This document shows positions 8,298-18,648 of a stretch of 64,000 nt of DNA, piece by piece; positions within the stretch are counted from its first letter, which is position 1; each line of letters starts with the position of its first letter. The translations under genes and the position numbers were made by a program. The DNA is from Serratia proteamaculans (GTDB taxonomy: Bacteria > Pseudomonadota > Gammaproteobacteria > Enterobacterales > Enterobacteriaceae), in contig NZ_SWDE01000002.1 of NCBI RefSeq assembly GCF_013337185.1, forward strand, positions 558,001 to 622,000, given 5' to 3'. The notes beneath the pieces are model-generated. The model was not told the origin of the DNA. It saw only the letters and a list, made by a program, of their open reading frames with translations, and ran no database searches.

Positions 8298-9530
8298 ATG
8301 ACCAGCGCCATAGCCGAACAGCTCACCGAACGTTTCTTCCGCTATCTGGCGGTAACCAGCCAGAGCGATGCCGCCGCCACAACCCTGCCCAGCACGCCAG
8401 GCCAGCATGAGATGGCCAAACTGCTGGCAGCCGAACTGCGCGAATTGGGGATGGCTGATGTGCAAATTGATGAGCACGCCACTGTTACCGCACGTAAACC
8501 CGGCAACCAGCCCGGCGCGCCGCGTATCGGTTTTATTACCCATATCGATACCGTTGACGTCGGCCTGGCGGCAGATATTCACCCGCAGCGCCTGCGCTTT
8601 AGCGGCCAGGATCTGTGCCTGAACGCAGAGCATGACATCTGGCTGCGCACCGCCGAGCACCCGGAGATCCTGGCCTACCCGAATGAAGAGATTATTTTCA
8701 GCGACGGGACCAGCGTACTCGGCGCCGATAACAAGGCGGCTGTGACGGTAGTGATGACCCTGCTGGCTAACCTGAGTGCCACCGACCGTCACGGCGATAT
8801 CCTGGTGGCCTTTGTGCCGGATGAAGAAATTGGCCTGCGCGGTGCCAAGGCACTGGATCTGGCACGCTTTGACGTAGACTTCGCCTATACCATCGACTGC
8901 TGTGAACTGGGCGAAGTGGTGTATGAAAACTTCAACGCCGCGGCAGCGGAAATCCGCATTGAGGGGGTGACTGCGCACCCGATGTCAGCCAAGAATGTGT
9001 TGATCAACCCGATTCGTATCGCCAACGACATCATCAATCAGTTCGACAGCCGGGACACGCCGGAGCATACCGAGGGGCGTGAAGGCTACTTCTGGTTCAA
9101 CGACCTGACGGCCAATGCCAACCTCGCCACGCTGAAAGTGTCAGTCCGTGATTTTGATTTGGCGAGTTTCAATGCGCGTAAAGAACGTATTCAGGAAGTG
9201 GTTCGGCAAGTGGCGGCAAACTACCCGCGAGCTAAAGTCAGCTGCAGCGTCACGGATATCTACAGCAATATCAGCAACTCTATCGGCGAAGACCAACGCG
9301 CCATCGAACTGATTTTCGGCGCACTCGCCGCCCACGGTATTCCGCCAAAGGTAATCCCGATGCGCGGGGGTACCGACGGTGCGGCGTTATCGAGCCGCGG
9401 GCTGGTGACTCCCAACTACTTCACCGGTGCGCACAATTTCCATTCGCGCTTTGAATTTCTGCCGGTCAGCGCCTTTGTGAAGTCCTATCAGGTCACCCGC
9501 AGCATCTGTTTGCTGGCCGCACGCGGCTAA
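8298..9530 (+). CDS. pepT: Peptidase T (tripeptide aminopeptidase)
   Basis: A 410-residue M20B zinc peptidase that removes N-terminal residues from tripeptides in the cytoplasm. Motifs: FITHIDTVD (H82, D84), VLGADNKAA (bridging Asp), PDEEIGLRG (catalytic Glu) and the GGTDGAALSSRG loop. Length matches E. coli PepT. The ATG at 8298 follows GAGAGGAACCC; a longer frame open upstream to 8082 has no family similarity. In enteric bacteria pepT is FNR-induced in anaerobiosis; I did not identify a convincing site here. Confidence 0.95.
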   Translation: MTSAIAEQLTERFFRYLAVTSQSDAAATTLPSTPGQHEMAKLLAAELRELGMADVQIDEHATVTARKPGNQPGAPRIGFITHIDTVDVGLAADIHPQRLRFSGQDLCLNAEHDIWLRTAEHPEILAYPNEEIIFSDGTSVLGADNKAAVTVVMTLLANLSATDRHGDILVAFVPDEEIGLRGAKALDLARFDVDFAYTIDCCELGEVVYENFNAAAAEIRIEGVTAHPMSAKNVLINPIRIANDIINQFDSRDTPEHTEGREGYFWFNDLTANANLATLKVSVRDFDLASFNARKERIQEVVRQVAANYPRAKVSCSVTDIYSNISNSIGEDQRAIELIFGALAAHGIPPKVIPMRGGTDGAALSSRGLVTPNYFTGAHNFHSRFEFLPVSAFVKSYQVTRSICLLAARG

Positions 9531-9545
9531 CGGCTGCTCCAAAGG

Positions 9546-9576
9546 AGAGCGGTATTTCAAGTAGAAATATCGCTCT
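9546..9576. terminator. Hairpin between convergent pepT and ybiR
   Basis: A 13-bp stem (AGAGCGGTATTTC with GAAATATCGCTCT, one G-U pair) and a 5-nt loop lie just after pepT and touch the ybiR stop codon. The T tract is short on both sides, so it may work as a bidirectional terminator or a 3' end stabiliser. Confidence 0.5.
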
Positions 9577-10688
9577 TAAGCCAGCAACCAGCCAAGCAAA
9601 CCACTCCATGCCAGCAATGGCAGCGAGTAGTAATGGAATTTCAGCCAGATTTTTCGCTCGCCCGCCATCCGCAGTGCAATCAGGTTAGCCAATGAACCGA
9701 GCGCCAAGCCAAAACCTCCGGCGTTGACCGCATAGGCCAGCAGTTGGCTGGAAGGCACGTAGTTAAGCAGTAAAATGGTCGCCGGTACGTTGCTGATCAC
9801 CTGCGACAGGCAGATCCCCAGGGCATAAATACCGCCCTCGCCCAGCCTGGCAATGTCCGCGAACCAGGGCTGAACCGCCTCGAGGCGGGTGAATAACCCG
9901 ACGTCGATAAACATGGCGATAAAGACAAAAATCAGGCTCCAGTCAATCTGCAACAACACCCGGCGTGCCAACAGTAAAAACCCGGCGAACACCGCCAACA
10001 GGCCATACAGTGGCAGGTCGATATCCAGACACAGCAGAAAAATCACGTACAGTGCCACGCAGCTCAGCAACAGGCGTCGCTGGTAAGGGTAGCCTTCGGT
10101 ATGTGGGGCTTTAACGATCTCCCGCGCCGGGAAACTGAACCAGGTTAACAGCAGCAGGCTGGCCAGCATCGCTGCGCCAAAGGGTGCCATCTGGGCAATA
10201 AAAGCCAGAAACGACAGTGAGGATTTGCTCCACAGCAAAATGTTTTGCGGGTTACCAATCGGCGTCAGCAGCGAGCCGGCATTGACCGCCAACGCCTGGA
10301 AGATAATTAACCGACTAATTGGCAGCGAGGAGAGTTTTTTTAGCGTGATAGTCAGCGGAATAACGATAAACAGCGCCACGTCGTTGGTCAGGAATGACGA
10401 CAACAGTGCAGCAGAAAACACCAAAAACAGCGCCAGCCGCCGTTCACTGTGAAGCATATTGACTATCTTGCGGCCAATAAAGTCAAAATAACCGCTGACC
10501 TCAACCCCCTTGGTCAACAGCATCAGTCCCAGCAGGGTAATAATGGTGCGCCAGTCGATAAAACCGCTAAGCATAGGCAGTTGTTGCGGATTAATAGCCA
10601 GCATCAGCACGCCGGCCAACAGCAGAATATGTAAAAAACGATCTTTCAGGAACGGCTGGAACAGCCGCACAACGACGTTTGAACTCAT
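9576..10688 (-). CDS. ybiR: YbiR-family anion/arsenite-type permease
   Basis: A 370-residue inner-membrane protein with about 10-11 helices. It matches E. coli YbiR in the blocks LLTKGVEVSGYFD, LLSSFLTNDVALFIVIPLT, ALAVNAGSLLTPIGNPQN and SQVISNVPATILLLNYVP. The paired NDV..P and NVP.T motifs are typical of the IT superfamily (ArsB/NhaD/SLC13). The substrate is not known. I chose the ATG at 10688, preceded by GAAGCG, although an in-frame codon at 10712 could extend it. It is divergent from apbE. Confidence 0.88.
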   Translation of the reverse strand: MSSNVVVRLFQPFLKDRFLHILLLAGVLMLAINPQQLPMLSGFIDWRTIITLLGLMLLTKGVEVSGYFDFIGRKIVNMLHSERRLALFLVFSAALLSSFLTNDVALFIVIPLTITLKKLSSLPISRLIIFQALAVNAGSLLTPIGNPQNILLWSKSSLSFLAFIAQMAPFGAAMLASLLLLTWFSFPAREIVKAPHTEGYPYQRRLLLSCVALYVIFLLCLDIDLPLYGLLAVFAGFLLLARRVLLQIDWSLIFVFIAMFIDVGLFTRLEAVQPWFADIARLGEGGIYALGICLSQVISNVPATILLLNYVPSSQLLAYAVNAGGFGLALGSLANLIALRMAGERKIWLKFHYYSLPLLAWSGLLGWLLA

Positions 10689-10845
10689 GTTGAGCGCTTC
10701 AAAAAAAACCACCGGGGATCAGGAGCCAGAAGTTAGCCCAAGCGCGACCGCAACGCCAGTAAAATGCTCTTTTACCTTTATCTGCTTTTCATTCGCCGCA
10801 CTTTGCTTTATTTGTAGCGCCTTTCCCCGTTTTGAAGGATTTTTT

Positions 10846-11877
10846 ATGGCTAACGTTTTCGCCAAAGGGCTGTTATTGAGCATGGCGCTCAGCTTGCTGA
10901 CCGCCTGTAATGACCAGAATACCCGTCCGCAGATGGACATCGACGGCAAAACCATGGGCACCTTCTACAGCGTCAAGGTCAGCGGTGATGTAGCCATCAA
11001 TAAACAACAGTTGCAGCAGCAGATCGACGCCGTGCTGGAACGGGCCAACGACGATATCTCCACCTATCGCAATGATTCGGTGCTGTCGCGCTTTAATCAG
11101 AACCGCAGTACAGATCCACAGCCGATCCCGCGCGGCATGGCGGACATTATCCTGATGGCCCAACGCATCGGTCGCGATACTCAGGGTGCGATGAATATTA
11201 CCGTCGGGCCGCTGGTCAATTTGTGGGGCTTCGGCCCGGATAAGCGAGTGGTCAAGGTGCCGAGCCAGCAGCAAATAGAGGCGGCGCAAAAGAACGTCGG
11301 CCTGCAGCACCTCAAACTGATCGGTGACGACCACGGCGAATGGCTGCAAAAAGACCTGCCGGAGATGTATGTCGATCTATCAACGCTGGGTGAAGGCTAT
11401 GGCGTTGACCAGTTGGTTCAGTTGATGGCGCGCAACGGCATCACCAACTATCTGGTCTCGGTTGGCGGTGCGGTTTCTTCCCGCGGCGTTAACGGCCAGG
11501 GCAAAGCCTGGCGGGTGGCGATCCAAAAGCCTACCGACCGTGAAAATGCGGTACAGGCTTTGGTGGATTTACAAGGTTATGGCATCAGCACCGCCGGTAG
11601 CTACCGCAACTATTTCGAACAGGATGGCCAGCGCTACTCGCACGTGATCGATCCCACCACCGGCAGGCCGATAACCCACCGTCTGGTGTCCGCCACGGTG
11701 ATCGCCCCGACTGCGCTGGAAGCCGACGGTTGGGATACCGGACTGATGGTGCTGGGGACGGAAAAAGCCCTGAAACTGGCAGAGGATAAAGGGCTGGCGG
11801 TGTATTTGATCAGCAAAACCGACGAGGGATTCAGCGCCGTGATGACGCCGCAGTTTAAAGCGTTTCTGGTGAAGTAA
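10846..11877 (+). CDS. apbE: FAD:protein FMN transferase (ApbE lipoprotein)
   Basis: A 343-residue periplasmic lipoprotein. The signal peptide ends in a lipobox (LLTAC, Cys ~19). The ApbE domain shows DGKTMGTFYSV, the LSTLGEGYGVD block, GGAVSSRG and the HVIDPTTGRPI motif used for Mg/FAD binding. It transfers FMN to Thr residues of partners such as NqrB, NqrC or RnfG, none of which is in this window. AAGGA precedes the ATG. The open frame extends 336 nt upstream without family similarity, so the shorter start is preferred. Confidence 0.93.
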   Translation: MANVFAKGLLLSMALSLLTACNDQNTRPQMDIDGKTMGTFYSVKVSGDVAINKQQLQQQIDAVLERANDDISTYRNDSVLSRFNQNRSTDPQPIPRGMADIILMAQRIGRDTQGAMNITVGPLVNLWGFGPDKRVVKVPSQQQIEAAQKNVGLQHLKLIGDDHGEWLQKDLPEMYVDLSTLGEGYGVDQLVQLMARNGITNYLVSVGGAVSSRGVNGQGKAWRVAIQKPTDRENAVQALVDLQGYGISTAGSYRNYFEQDGQRYSHVIDPTTGRPITHRLVSATVIAPTALEADGWDTGLMVLGTEKALKLAEDKGLAVYLISKTDEGFSAVMTPQFKAFLVK

Positions 11878-11893
11878 TTATTGGTTCAGTATT

Positions 11894-11920
11894 CGGGGCG
11901 CAGTTCAATACCGCGCCCCG
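11894..11920. terminator. GC-rich hairpin between apbE and cusA
   Basis: A perfect 8-bp stem, CGGGGCGC (11894-11901) with GCGCCCCG (11913-11920), and an 11-nt loop lie between the convergent ends of apbE and cusA. No T run follows on either strand, so its terminator role is probable rather than certain. Confidence 0.5.
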
Positions 11921-11925
11921 CTCCA

Positions 11926-14900
11926 TCATCCTTTACGGTGCAACAATAAATATACTACCGGAACCACCAGCATCGACAGCAACGGTGCACTGACCATGCC
12001 GCCAATCATCGGTGCCGCAATGCGCCGCATCACCTCAGAACCAGCCCCATCACCCCACATAATAGGTAATAACCCGGCCATAATGGTCGCGACGGTCATC
12101 ACTTTCGGCCGCACGCGCAGTCCCGCGCCCTCGCTGATGGCCGCCATCAGCTGTTGTTGGGTTAGCGGTTTCCCCGGCTGACGGTGTTTTTCCAGCGCAT
12201 GGTTCAAATACAGCACCATGATCACACCGAACTCCGCCGCCACGCCCGACAGGGCAATAAAACCGACGGCCCCGGCCACCGAAAGGTTGTAGTTCAGCAG
12301 GTACAGCAGCCACACACCGCCGATCAGCGCGAAGGGCAGCGTCGCCATGATCAACAGCGCATCGCGCACGCTGCTGAAGGTGACAAACAGCAGCACAAAA
12401 ATGATCGCCAGCGTTACCGGCAACACGATTTTCAACTGCGCGCTGGCGCGTTCCAGATACTCAAACTGTCCGGACCAGCTTAAAGAGACACCGGCCGGTA
12501 ACTTGACCTGCTGCGCGACTGCCTGCTGCATTTCTTCCACCGCCGATTTAAGATCGCGTCCGCGCAGATCGACATAAATCCAATTGGAGAGCCGTGCGTT
12601 TTCACTTTTCAACATTGGCGGCCCTTCGGTCACCCGAATATCCGCCAACATCGACAACGGCACCTGACTCCCATTGGCCGTGAGTACCGGTAATGTCTGC
12701 AGTTGTTGCACCGAATCACGAATTTCACGCGGGTAACGCACATTGATCGGATAGCGCGCCCGCCCCTCAATGGTTTCGCCAATGTTTTCACCGCCCACCA
12801 GCGTCGCTACCATCGATTGCAGCTCCTTCACCGAGACGCCATAACGCGCAGCCCGCTGACGGTCGATATCAATATCCACATAGCGCCCCCCGGTGATGCG
12901 CTCTGCCAATGCCGAGGTGACACCCGGCACCCGTTTCACCACCTGCTCAATCTGCCCGGAAATCCGTTCGATATCGGCCATGTTATTGCCGTTGACCTTG
13001 ATGCCGACCGGGCTTTTTATGCCGGTGGCCAACATATCCAGCCGATTGCGGATCGGGGGAACCCAAACGTTGGCGATGCCCGGTACCTTGACCACGCTAT
13101 CGAGCTCCGCCACCAGCTTGTCCATGGTCATACCTGGCCGCCATTGGTCACGCGGCTTGAAGCGAATGGTGGTTTCCAGCATGGTCAGCGGTGCCGGGTC
13201 GGTGGCGGTTTCCGCCCGCCCCGCCTTGCCGAATACCGTCGCCACCTCCGGCACGGTTTTGATCAACCGGTCGGTCAATTGCAGCAGTCTGCCGGCCTCA
13301 CGCGCCGACATGCCCGGCAATGACGATGGCATATACAACAGATCACCTTCGTCGAGCTGCGGCATAAATTCGCTGCCCAACCGGCTTAGCGGATACAGGG
13401 TCAACAACAGCAGCAGTAACGAAACCCCGAGCGTGGTTTTCGGGCGCGCCAACACCGCCGCCAGCACCGGCTGATACAGACGGATCAGCCAGCGATTGAT
13501 CGGGTTGGCATGCTCATCGGGAATGCGGCCCCGGATGAAGTACCCCATCAATACCGGCACCAACGTAATACCCAGCCCGGCAGCCACCGCCATGGCGTAG
13601 GTTTTGGTATAGGCCAGTGGGGAGAACATCCGCCCTTCCTGCGCCTGCAGGGTGAACACAGGAATGAAGGACAACGTGATAATCAGCAAACTGCAAAACA
13701 GCGCCGGCCCCACTTCCACCGCCGCCTGCTCCGAAATGCGCCAGTAATCCGTTGACGTCGGCTGTTGCCCTGGATGACGCTGTCGCCACTGTTCCAGCAC
13801 CTTATGCATGTTCTCGATCATCACGATCGCCGCATCCACCATCGCGCCTATCGCAATGGCGATCCCACCCAGCGACATGATATTGGCGTTCACCCCCTGA
13901 TAATGCATCACCACAAAGGCACCGAGAATACCCAGCGGCAGCGTAATCATCGCCACCAGCGCCGAACGGAAATGGAACAGGAACAGAGTGCAGACCAGTG
14001 CCACCACGATAAACTCTTCCAGCAGCTTGTGGGACAGGGTTTCGATGGCGTGTTCAATCAGTTGAGAGCGGTCGTAAACCGTAACGATTTCGACTCCCGG
14101 CGGCAGCGTCCGCTGAACCTCCTGCAGTTTCACCTTCAGCGCATTGATGGTTTCCAGCGCATTCTTGCCGTAACGCATCACCACTATGCCGCCCGCCACT
14201 TCCCCCTCACCGTTAAGCTCTGCCACACCCCGGCGGATCTCCGGTCCTTCACGCAGCGTCGCCACCTGTGACAGCAGGATCGGCACGCCATCGCGCACAG
14301 TGATCACCACGTTGGCAAAATCACTCAGTTTTTTCAGGTAACCCGAGGTGCGCACCATGTACTCCGCCTCGCCCATTTCCAGCAGCGCCCCGCCGCCTTC
14401 CTGGTTGGCGTCCTGAATGGCAGTCACCACCTGTTGATGAGTGATATTCAGCGCACGCAGGCTTTGCGAGTCCAACACCACCTGATACTGACGCACCATA
14501 CCGCCGACGCTGGCCACTTCCGCCACGTTGGGGACGGTTTTAAGCTCAAACTTCAACGTCCAGTCTTGTAGCGCGCGCAGGTCGGCCAGGCTGTGCTTGC
14601 CGGTTTTATCCACCAGGGCATATTCGTAAACCCAACCCACGCCGGTGGCATCCGGCCCCAACGCCACCTTCACCTGCTCAGGCAATGAGGATTGCACCTG
14701 ACTCAGCGACTCCAGCACCCGTGAACGCGCCCAGTAAAGATCGGTGCCATCCTCAAACAACACGTAGACGTAGGCATCGCCAAACATGGAAAAACCACGC
14801 ACCGTTTTGGCGCCCGGCACCGTCAACAAGGTGGTGGTCAGCGGATAGGTGACCTGATCTTCAATCACCTGCGGTGCCTTGCCGGGGTAAGTGGCACGGA

Positions 14901-15045
14901 CGATGACCTGTACGTCGGACAAGTCCGGCAGCGCATCCAGTGGGGCTTTCTGCAGGGCCCAAACACCCCAGCCGGCCAACAATACCGAGGCCAATAACAC
15001 CAGCAGCCGGTTGCGCAGCGACCAGCGGATCACGTATGCAATCAT
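11926..15045 (-). CDS. cusA: CusA, Cu(I)/Ag(I) efflux RND pump
   Basis: A 1039-residue heavy-metal-efflux RND transporter (E. coli CusA has 1047) that drives metal from periplasm to outside using protons. Visible signatures: a 12-helix layout with two large periplasmic loops, [20 protein letters not shown] in the TM4 proton relay, [20 protein letters not shown] of the HME subfamily, and the Met-containing [16 protein letters not shown] block corresponding to a CusA methionine ligand. Its ATG overlaps the cusB stop (ATGA). It is the last gene of the cusFCBA operon. Confidence 0.95.
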   Translation of the reverse strand: MIAYVIRWSLRNRLLVLLASVLLAGWGVWALQKAPLDALPDLSDVQVIVRATYPGKAPQVIEDQVTYPLTTTLLTVPGAKTVRGFSMFGDAYVYVLFEDGTDLYWARSRVLESLSQVQSSLPEQVKVALGPDATGVGWVYEYALVDKTGKHSLADLRALQDWTLKFELKTVPNVAEVASVGGMVRQYQVVLDSQSLRALNITHQQVVTAIQDANQEGGGALLEMGEAEYMVRTSGYLKKLSDFANVVITVRDGVPILLSQVATLREGPEIRRGVAELNGEGEVAGGIVVMRYGKNALETINALKVKLQEVQRTLPPGVEIVTVYDRSQLIEHAIETLSHKLLEEFIVVALVCTLFLFHFRSALVAMITLPLGILGAFVVMHYQGVNANIMSLGGIAIAIGAMVDAAIVMIENMHKVLEQWRQRHPGQQPTSTDYWRISEQAAVEVGPALFCSLLIITLSFIPVFTLQAQEGRMFSPLAYTKTYAMAVAAGLGITLVPVLMGYFIRGRIPDEHANPINRWLIRLYQPVLAAVLARPKTTLGVSLLLLLLTLYPLSRLGSEFMPQLDEGDLLYMPSSLPGMSAREAGRLLQLTDRLIKTVPEVATVFGKAGRAETATDPAPLTMLETTIRFKPRDQWRPGMTMDKLVAELDSVVKVPGIANVWVPPIRNRLDMLATGIKSPVGIKVNGNNMADIERISGQIEQVVKRVPGVTSALAERITGGRYVDIDIDRQRAARYGVSVKELQSMVATLVGGENIGETIEGRARYPINVRYPREIRDSVQQLQTLPVLTANGSQVPLSMLADIRVTEGPPMLKSENARLSNWIYVDLRGRDLKSAVEEMQQAVAQQVKLPAGVSLSWSGQFEYLERASAQLKIVLPVTLAIIFVLLFVTFSSVRDALLIMATLPFALIGGVWLLYLLNYNLSVAGAVGFIALSGVAAEFGVIMVLYLNHALEKHRQPGKPLTQQQLMAAISEGAGLRVRPKVMTVATIMAGLLPIMWGDGAGSEVMRRIAAPMIGGMVSAPLLSMLVVPVVYLLLHRKG

Positions 15046-16493
15046 AAGTGGCCTCCGTGCCCGGCATTGATCGGCAGAACCTGGCTGATATGTGAACCGC
15101 TATCGTCGACGTTAAAGTGAATTTTCACCCGGTCGCCAGACTTGATGCCTGCCGGTAATCCCCCCGGTGGCAGAGCAAAATCCATGGTCATCGCCGGCCA
15201 CTGCAATTCAGGCACCGGTCCGTGGGACAACGTCATGGTGTCGCCATTGAGTGCCTCAATCACCCCTTCGGCCTGGTACTGTTTAACTTCGGTTTGTGCC
15301 GCCATCTGCGGCAAGGCACTGCGCATACTGGCCTCGGAGTCGATCAGGAACTGACCGGAGGTCACGACCTGTTGCCCGGCGCTCAGGCCGCGTTTGATCT
15401 CCACCCAGCCGTCCTGTTCACGTCCGGCCACCACCTCCACCGGCGTGAAATGGCCGTTACCCTCGGCAACCAATACCCGGTTACGATCGCCGTTATCTAT
15501 CAGTGCCTCCTGCGGGATGGCCAGTACCGGTTTGCCGACGGCGTTCTGCGAGAGCGTCAGTTGCAGGTACATGCCTGGCCGCAGCTTTTGCTGAGGATTT
15601 TTTAACAGAATGCGCGCCTTGAAGGTGCGGGTCAGCGGATCGACGTTGGCCAGCAGCTCGCTCACCTCACCTTCAAACCTTTCCCCCGGCCAGCTGGCAG
15701 AGGCGGCCTGCACCTTGTCGCCCACCTTGAGTAACCCGGCTTGCGCCTGCGGATAGTCGGCCACAATCCACACCGGATCCAGGCTGGCCAGCTCAAACAA
15801 CCCCTGCGCCGCGGTCACCTGAGCGCCTTCAAGCACGCTTAGCTTGTTCACATAACCGCTCTCCGGCGCCACTATCTTGATTCGTGGCTCGGGTTTGCCC
15901 GTGCGCTCTACCTGCCGTATCACCGCCTCGGGCATAAATAACAACTGCAACCGCTGGCGGGCGGCGGCGGTCAATGCGCGGTCACCCAGTTGACGTATCG
16001 CCAAATACTCCTGCTGTGCCGCGCTCCACTCCGGGATCCACAACTGTGCCAGCGCCTGGCCTTTTTTCACCTGCTGTTGGCTGGCACGGACATAGAGTTT
16101 TTCCACCAGCCCATTGGCGCGGGCGGCAATAATCTGCACCCCACGTTCATCGGTGGCTACGCTGCCGAAAGCGTCAAGCTGCTGATCCAACGGACGCAAC
16201 TGGGCGGTCTCGATACGTACCCCCAGATTCTGCTGCTGGCGTGCGCTGATGGTCACACCGCCCTGCGTTTCGGCTTCATCGGCATAGCGCGGCACCAGTT
16301 GCATATCCATAAAGGGCGATTTCCCCGGCTTATCGAAACGCTGGGCAGGCATCATCGGATCGTACCAATACAGAACCTGTCGTTCAGTTTTGTCTGCCTG
16401 CGGCTCGGCTTCGCCCGACGCGCCAAACCAGTATCCGGCCAGCCCACCGCCGATTAACGCCGCTAACAGCGCCAGCTTAAATGGCATTTTCAT
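15042..16493 (-). CDS. cusB: CusB periplasmic adaptor with fused C-terminal CusF-like metal-binding domain
   Basis: A 483-residue membrane-fusion protein. It has an N-terminal anchor (~4-22), a Met-containing metal site region ([20 protein letters not shown]), then lipoyl, helical hairpin and beta-barrel domains to about residue 400. Residues ~408-478 form an additional CusF-type OB-fold. Its H424, W432, M435 and M437 repeat the exact spacing of the E. coli CusF ligands H36, W44, M47 and M49. A His-rich tail (GHGGHL) follows. The start at 16493 overlaps the cusC stop and has AGGAGG upstream. E. coli CusB lacks this extra domain. Confidence 0.93.
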   Translation of the reverse strand: MKMPFKLALLAALIGGGLAGYWFGASGEAEPQADKTERQVLYWYDPMMPAQRFDKPGKSPFMDMQLVPRYADEAETQGGVTISARQQQNLGVRIETAQLRPLDQQLDAFGSVATDERGVQIIAARANGLVEKLYVRASQQQVKKGQALAQLWIPEWSAAQQEYLAIRQLGDRALTAAARQRLQLLFMPEAVIRQVERTGKPEPRIKIVAPESGYVNKLSVLEGAQVTAAQGLFELASLDPVWIVADYPQAQAGLLKVGDKVQAASASWPGERFEGEVSELLANVDPLTRTFKARILLKNPQQKLRPGMYLQLTLSQNAVGKPVLAIPQEALIDNGDRNRVLVAEGNGHFTPVEVVAGREQDGWVEIKRGLSAGQQVVTSGQFLIDSEASMRSALPQMAAQTEVKQYQAEGVIEALNGDTMTLSHGPVPELQWPAMTMDFALPPGGLPAGIKSGDRVKIHFNVDDSGSHISQVLPINAGHGGHL

Positions 16494-17749
16494 TGCATCG
16501 CCTCCTGAGGGGTGAGATAGCGGATGGCGGCCCAAATCTGTGCCAGGCCACGGGCGGCTTTACCGGCGCTGAGGCGGCTGTCGAGTAGCGCCCGCCGTGC
16601 CTCCAGCAGCGCAGACAGGTCGCTTTTGCCACTGCGGTATTGCGCCAACAGCAAAGTCACCCGCTGTTGCTGCAGGGGGATCGCCTGTTGCTGCTGACGC
16701 TGCCATTGCGCCTGCGCCGCCTGATACTGTGCCAACAGCGTGTCGAGCTGCGCCTGATGATCGCGGATCAGCAACGTCAGTCGATCGTTGGCCTCCATGT
16801 TGCGGGACACGTCTGCGGCATAGTCTTTATCCTGTCGTTGCGAGCGGAACAGTGGCAGATCGACGGTAAACATCACCCCAGCCAGATCCTCGTAGTCGTC
16901 GGCGCGCTTACCGTAATACACCTCAACACCTACGTCCGGTATGGCCGCCACCTCTGACTGTGCCGAACGCGCCTTGGCCACGTCGGCCTCACGACTGGCC
17001 TGCAGCACCTCGGGATGTTGTTTGATCGCCTGTCGCAAGACGTCGCTGTCGGCCGGTAAACGTTCAAAGCGTGGCATCGCCCCGGCGGTATCCGTGGTTG
17101 CCTGGCCGGTCAGTTGCGTCAAGCGTGCCTGCGCTACCGCAACGTCACGCTGTGCCTCACTGATGCGATCCTGCATGGCCAGCAGCGTCAGTCTGGCGTC
17201 CAGCACGCCGCTGGCAGGAGTGCCGCCACCGGCCACACCGGCATGCTGAGTGGCAATTTGACGCTCACTCTCAGTAACCAGTGCGGTGGCGTCATGCAAG
17301 GTTTGCCGGCTCAGCGCCAGTTCCAGCCACGCCTGCGCGGTTTGCTGCTGCAAACGGGCGCGGATGGTAGCGCTACCGGCATCCGTCTGGCTGGCTTCAG
17401 CACGCAGGGTCTCCGCCTTGCGCTGGCGTTTGGTGCTGCTGACGTAATCCTGCATGATGCCGACCCGCCCCATCGTCATGCCTTCGCGGGTGAAGCGCCG
17501 GGCGTTTCCCCCCTGCACCGGCACGTTTTCAATACCGAACTTCAGCTTGGGATCGGGCAATTGCATCGCCGAATCTGCCATGTTCTCCAGGGCATTCACC
17601 TGATGTCGATTGGCCGAAAGTTCTGCCGAATAGCGTTCAGCCGCCGTCAACGATTGTTGCAGCGTCAGCTCCGCTGCCAGGGTGGCCGGTGCCCAACAGG
17701 CAAGCAGCAGCCAGCCCACCCGTAAAGGGTGAGAAAGGATAATGGTCAT
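16490..17749 (-). CDS. cusC: CusC-like outer-membrane efflux channel (TolC family)
   Basis: A 419-residue outer-membrane factor with a signal peptide ending ATLAA and two repeats of long Gln/Ala-rich helices characteristic of TolC trimers (e.g. ALSRQTLHDATALVTESERQ region and the C-terminal repeat near residues 330-400). Unlike E. coli CusC it shows no lipobox Cys, so it may not be lipidated. ACGGAGGCGTC precedes the ATG at 17749. It lies 10 bp after cusF and overlaps cusB. The orthology call rests on operon order. Confidence 0.88.
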   Translation of the reverse strand: MTIILSHPLRVGWLLLACWAPATLAAELTLQQSLTAAERYSAELSANRHQVNALENMADSAMQLPDPKLKFGIENVPVQGGNARRFTREGMTMGRVGIMQDYVSSTKRQRKAETLRAEASQTDAGSATIRARLQQQTAQAWLELALSRQTLHDATALVTESERQIATQHAGVAGGGTPASGVLDARLTLLAMQDRISEAQRDVAVAQARLTQLTGQATTDTAGAMPRFERLPADSDVLRQAIKQHPEVLQASREADVAKARSAQSEVAAIPDVGVEVYYGKRADDYEDLAGVMFTVDLPLFRSQRQDKDYAADVSRNMEANDRLTLLIRDHQAQLDTLLAQYQAAQAQWQRQQQQAIPLQQQRVTLLLAQYRSGKSDLSALLEARRALLDSRLSAGKAARGLAQIWAAIRYLTPQEAMQ

Positions 17750-17759
17750 GACGCCTCCG

Positions 17760-18083
17760 TTATTGCCGAGCGGTTGCGATAGCAATCAGCCGGTAACCGC
17801 CATCGACCGGCAGGAAGCTGAAATCAACCGCCGTTCCCACAGGCAATGCGGTGAGCGATGGCGATGAAGGAAGTTGGAAGCTCATGGTCATCGGCGGCCA
17901 GTTGAGTGCCGGTATGGCCTGGTGCGCGATGGACACCTTGCGCTCATCCCAGGCCTTGATGACGCCCTGGCTATGGATTTCGACGGTAGGTTTTACGGCA
18001 GAATGTTGCATCGCCATATCGGCGGCGCTGACGGCTGAGGAGAAAAACAGGGTGATCAAGACAACGGCAAATAAATTACGCAT
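17760..18083 (-). CDS. cusF: CusF, periplasmic Cu(I)/Ag(I) chaperone
   Basis: A 107-residue exported protein. The signal peptide ends SAVSAA; the mature part contains an AMQH segment and an OB-fold. The ligand set H54, W62, M65 and M67 (context NWPPMTMSF) has the same spacing as in E. coli CusF, where the Trp makes a cation-pi contact with Cu(I). It hands metal to CusB. GGAGTACCCGTT precedes the ATG. It sits first of the four efflux genes, with the hypothetical protein at 18152 before it. Confidence 0.93.
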   Translation of the reverse strand: MRNLFAVVLITLFFSSAVSAADMAMQHSAVKPTVEIHSQGVIKAWDERKVSIAHQAIPALNWPPMTMSFQLPSSPSLTALPVGTAVDFSFLPVDGGYRLIAIATARQ

Positions 18084-18151
18084 AACGGGTACTCCATTAA
18101 ATAGTTAACAAACACGGGTGGCCGTCAGAGACGGCAAAGCGGTTGTCAGAG

Positions 18152-18574
18152 CTATTCACGGAACCGGCAGAACACAATTTCTGTCGGCGGGCCTGTTATC
18201 GGTGGCGTTTGCCAGGTGTTAAGTGGGATAGAAAGTGACGGAGAAGGAGCAATAACGGCCAACTCGCTGCTGACCGGCAAGGCGGCCAAGCTCAGGCTGG
18301 CATGATCCTGTTGGGCGGACTCAGGGACACAATGCTTCTCGCACAGCGGCCCTTGGGTTTGCATCTGGTCTGACGAAGGCAGGCTGTTTTGCATATGCAT
18401 CATATGCTGGGCCATGGGCGCTTCACCGCTGAACTGCAGGTTGCAGTTGTGGCTGGCCAGCGCCAATTGGGTATTCAACAACAGCCAACTGACGACCAAT
18501 AGCCATGCACAGGCCCGCTTTTTAGCGAAGCGCAAACGGTGCATGGATAAAGAGATGGACGCCAAAGCCGACAT
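18152..18574 (-). CDS. Small His/Met-rich membrane or exported protein upstream of cusF
   Basis: About 140 residues. One hydrophobic segment (ACAWLLVVSWLLLNTQLALA) is followed by a periplasmic tail rich in potential copper ligands (SHNCNLQF, MAQHMMHMQ, LCEKHC, QQDH) and a C-terminus CRFRE. It is probably a metal-binding accessory of the cus operon, 68 nt from cusF on the same strand. The tail and overall size recall ScsA and DUF2946-type copper proteins. The start is uncertain: 18574 has a weak GGA upstream, 18544 has none, and a longer frame reaches 18700. Confidence 0.65.
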   Translation of the reverse strand: MSALASISLSMHRLRFAKKRACAWLLVVSWLLLNTQLALASHNCNLQFSGEAPMAQHMMHMQNSLPSSDQMQTQGPLCEKHCVPESAQQDHASLSLAALPVSSELAVIAPSPSLSIPLNTWQTPPITGPPTEIVFCRFRE

Positions 18575-18648
18575 CAGGTGATTCCAGAGTGTGGGATAGC
18601 CGGAGTATATCGGCCAAGTGCTTGCGCAGGAATGGAATTTACACCCGC

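Noticed and set aside
12703-14271. Several long plus-strand frames opposite cusA
   Set aside because: Shadow frames of the RND pump; none has a recognisable domain.
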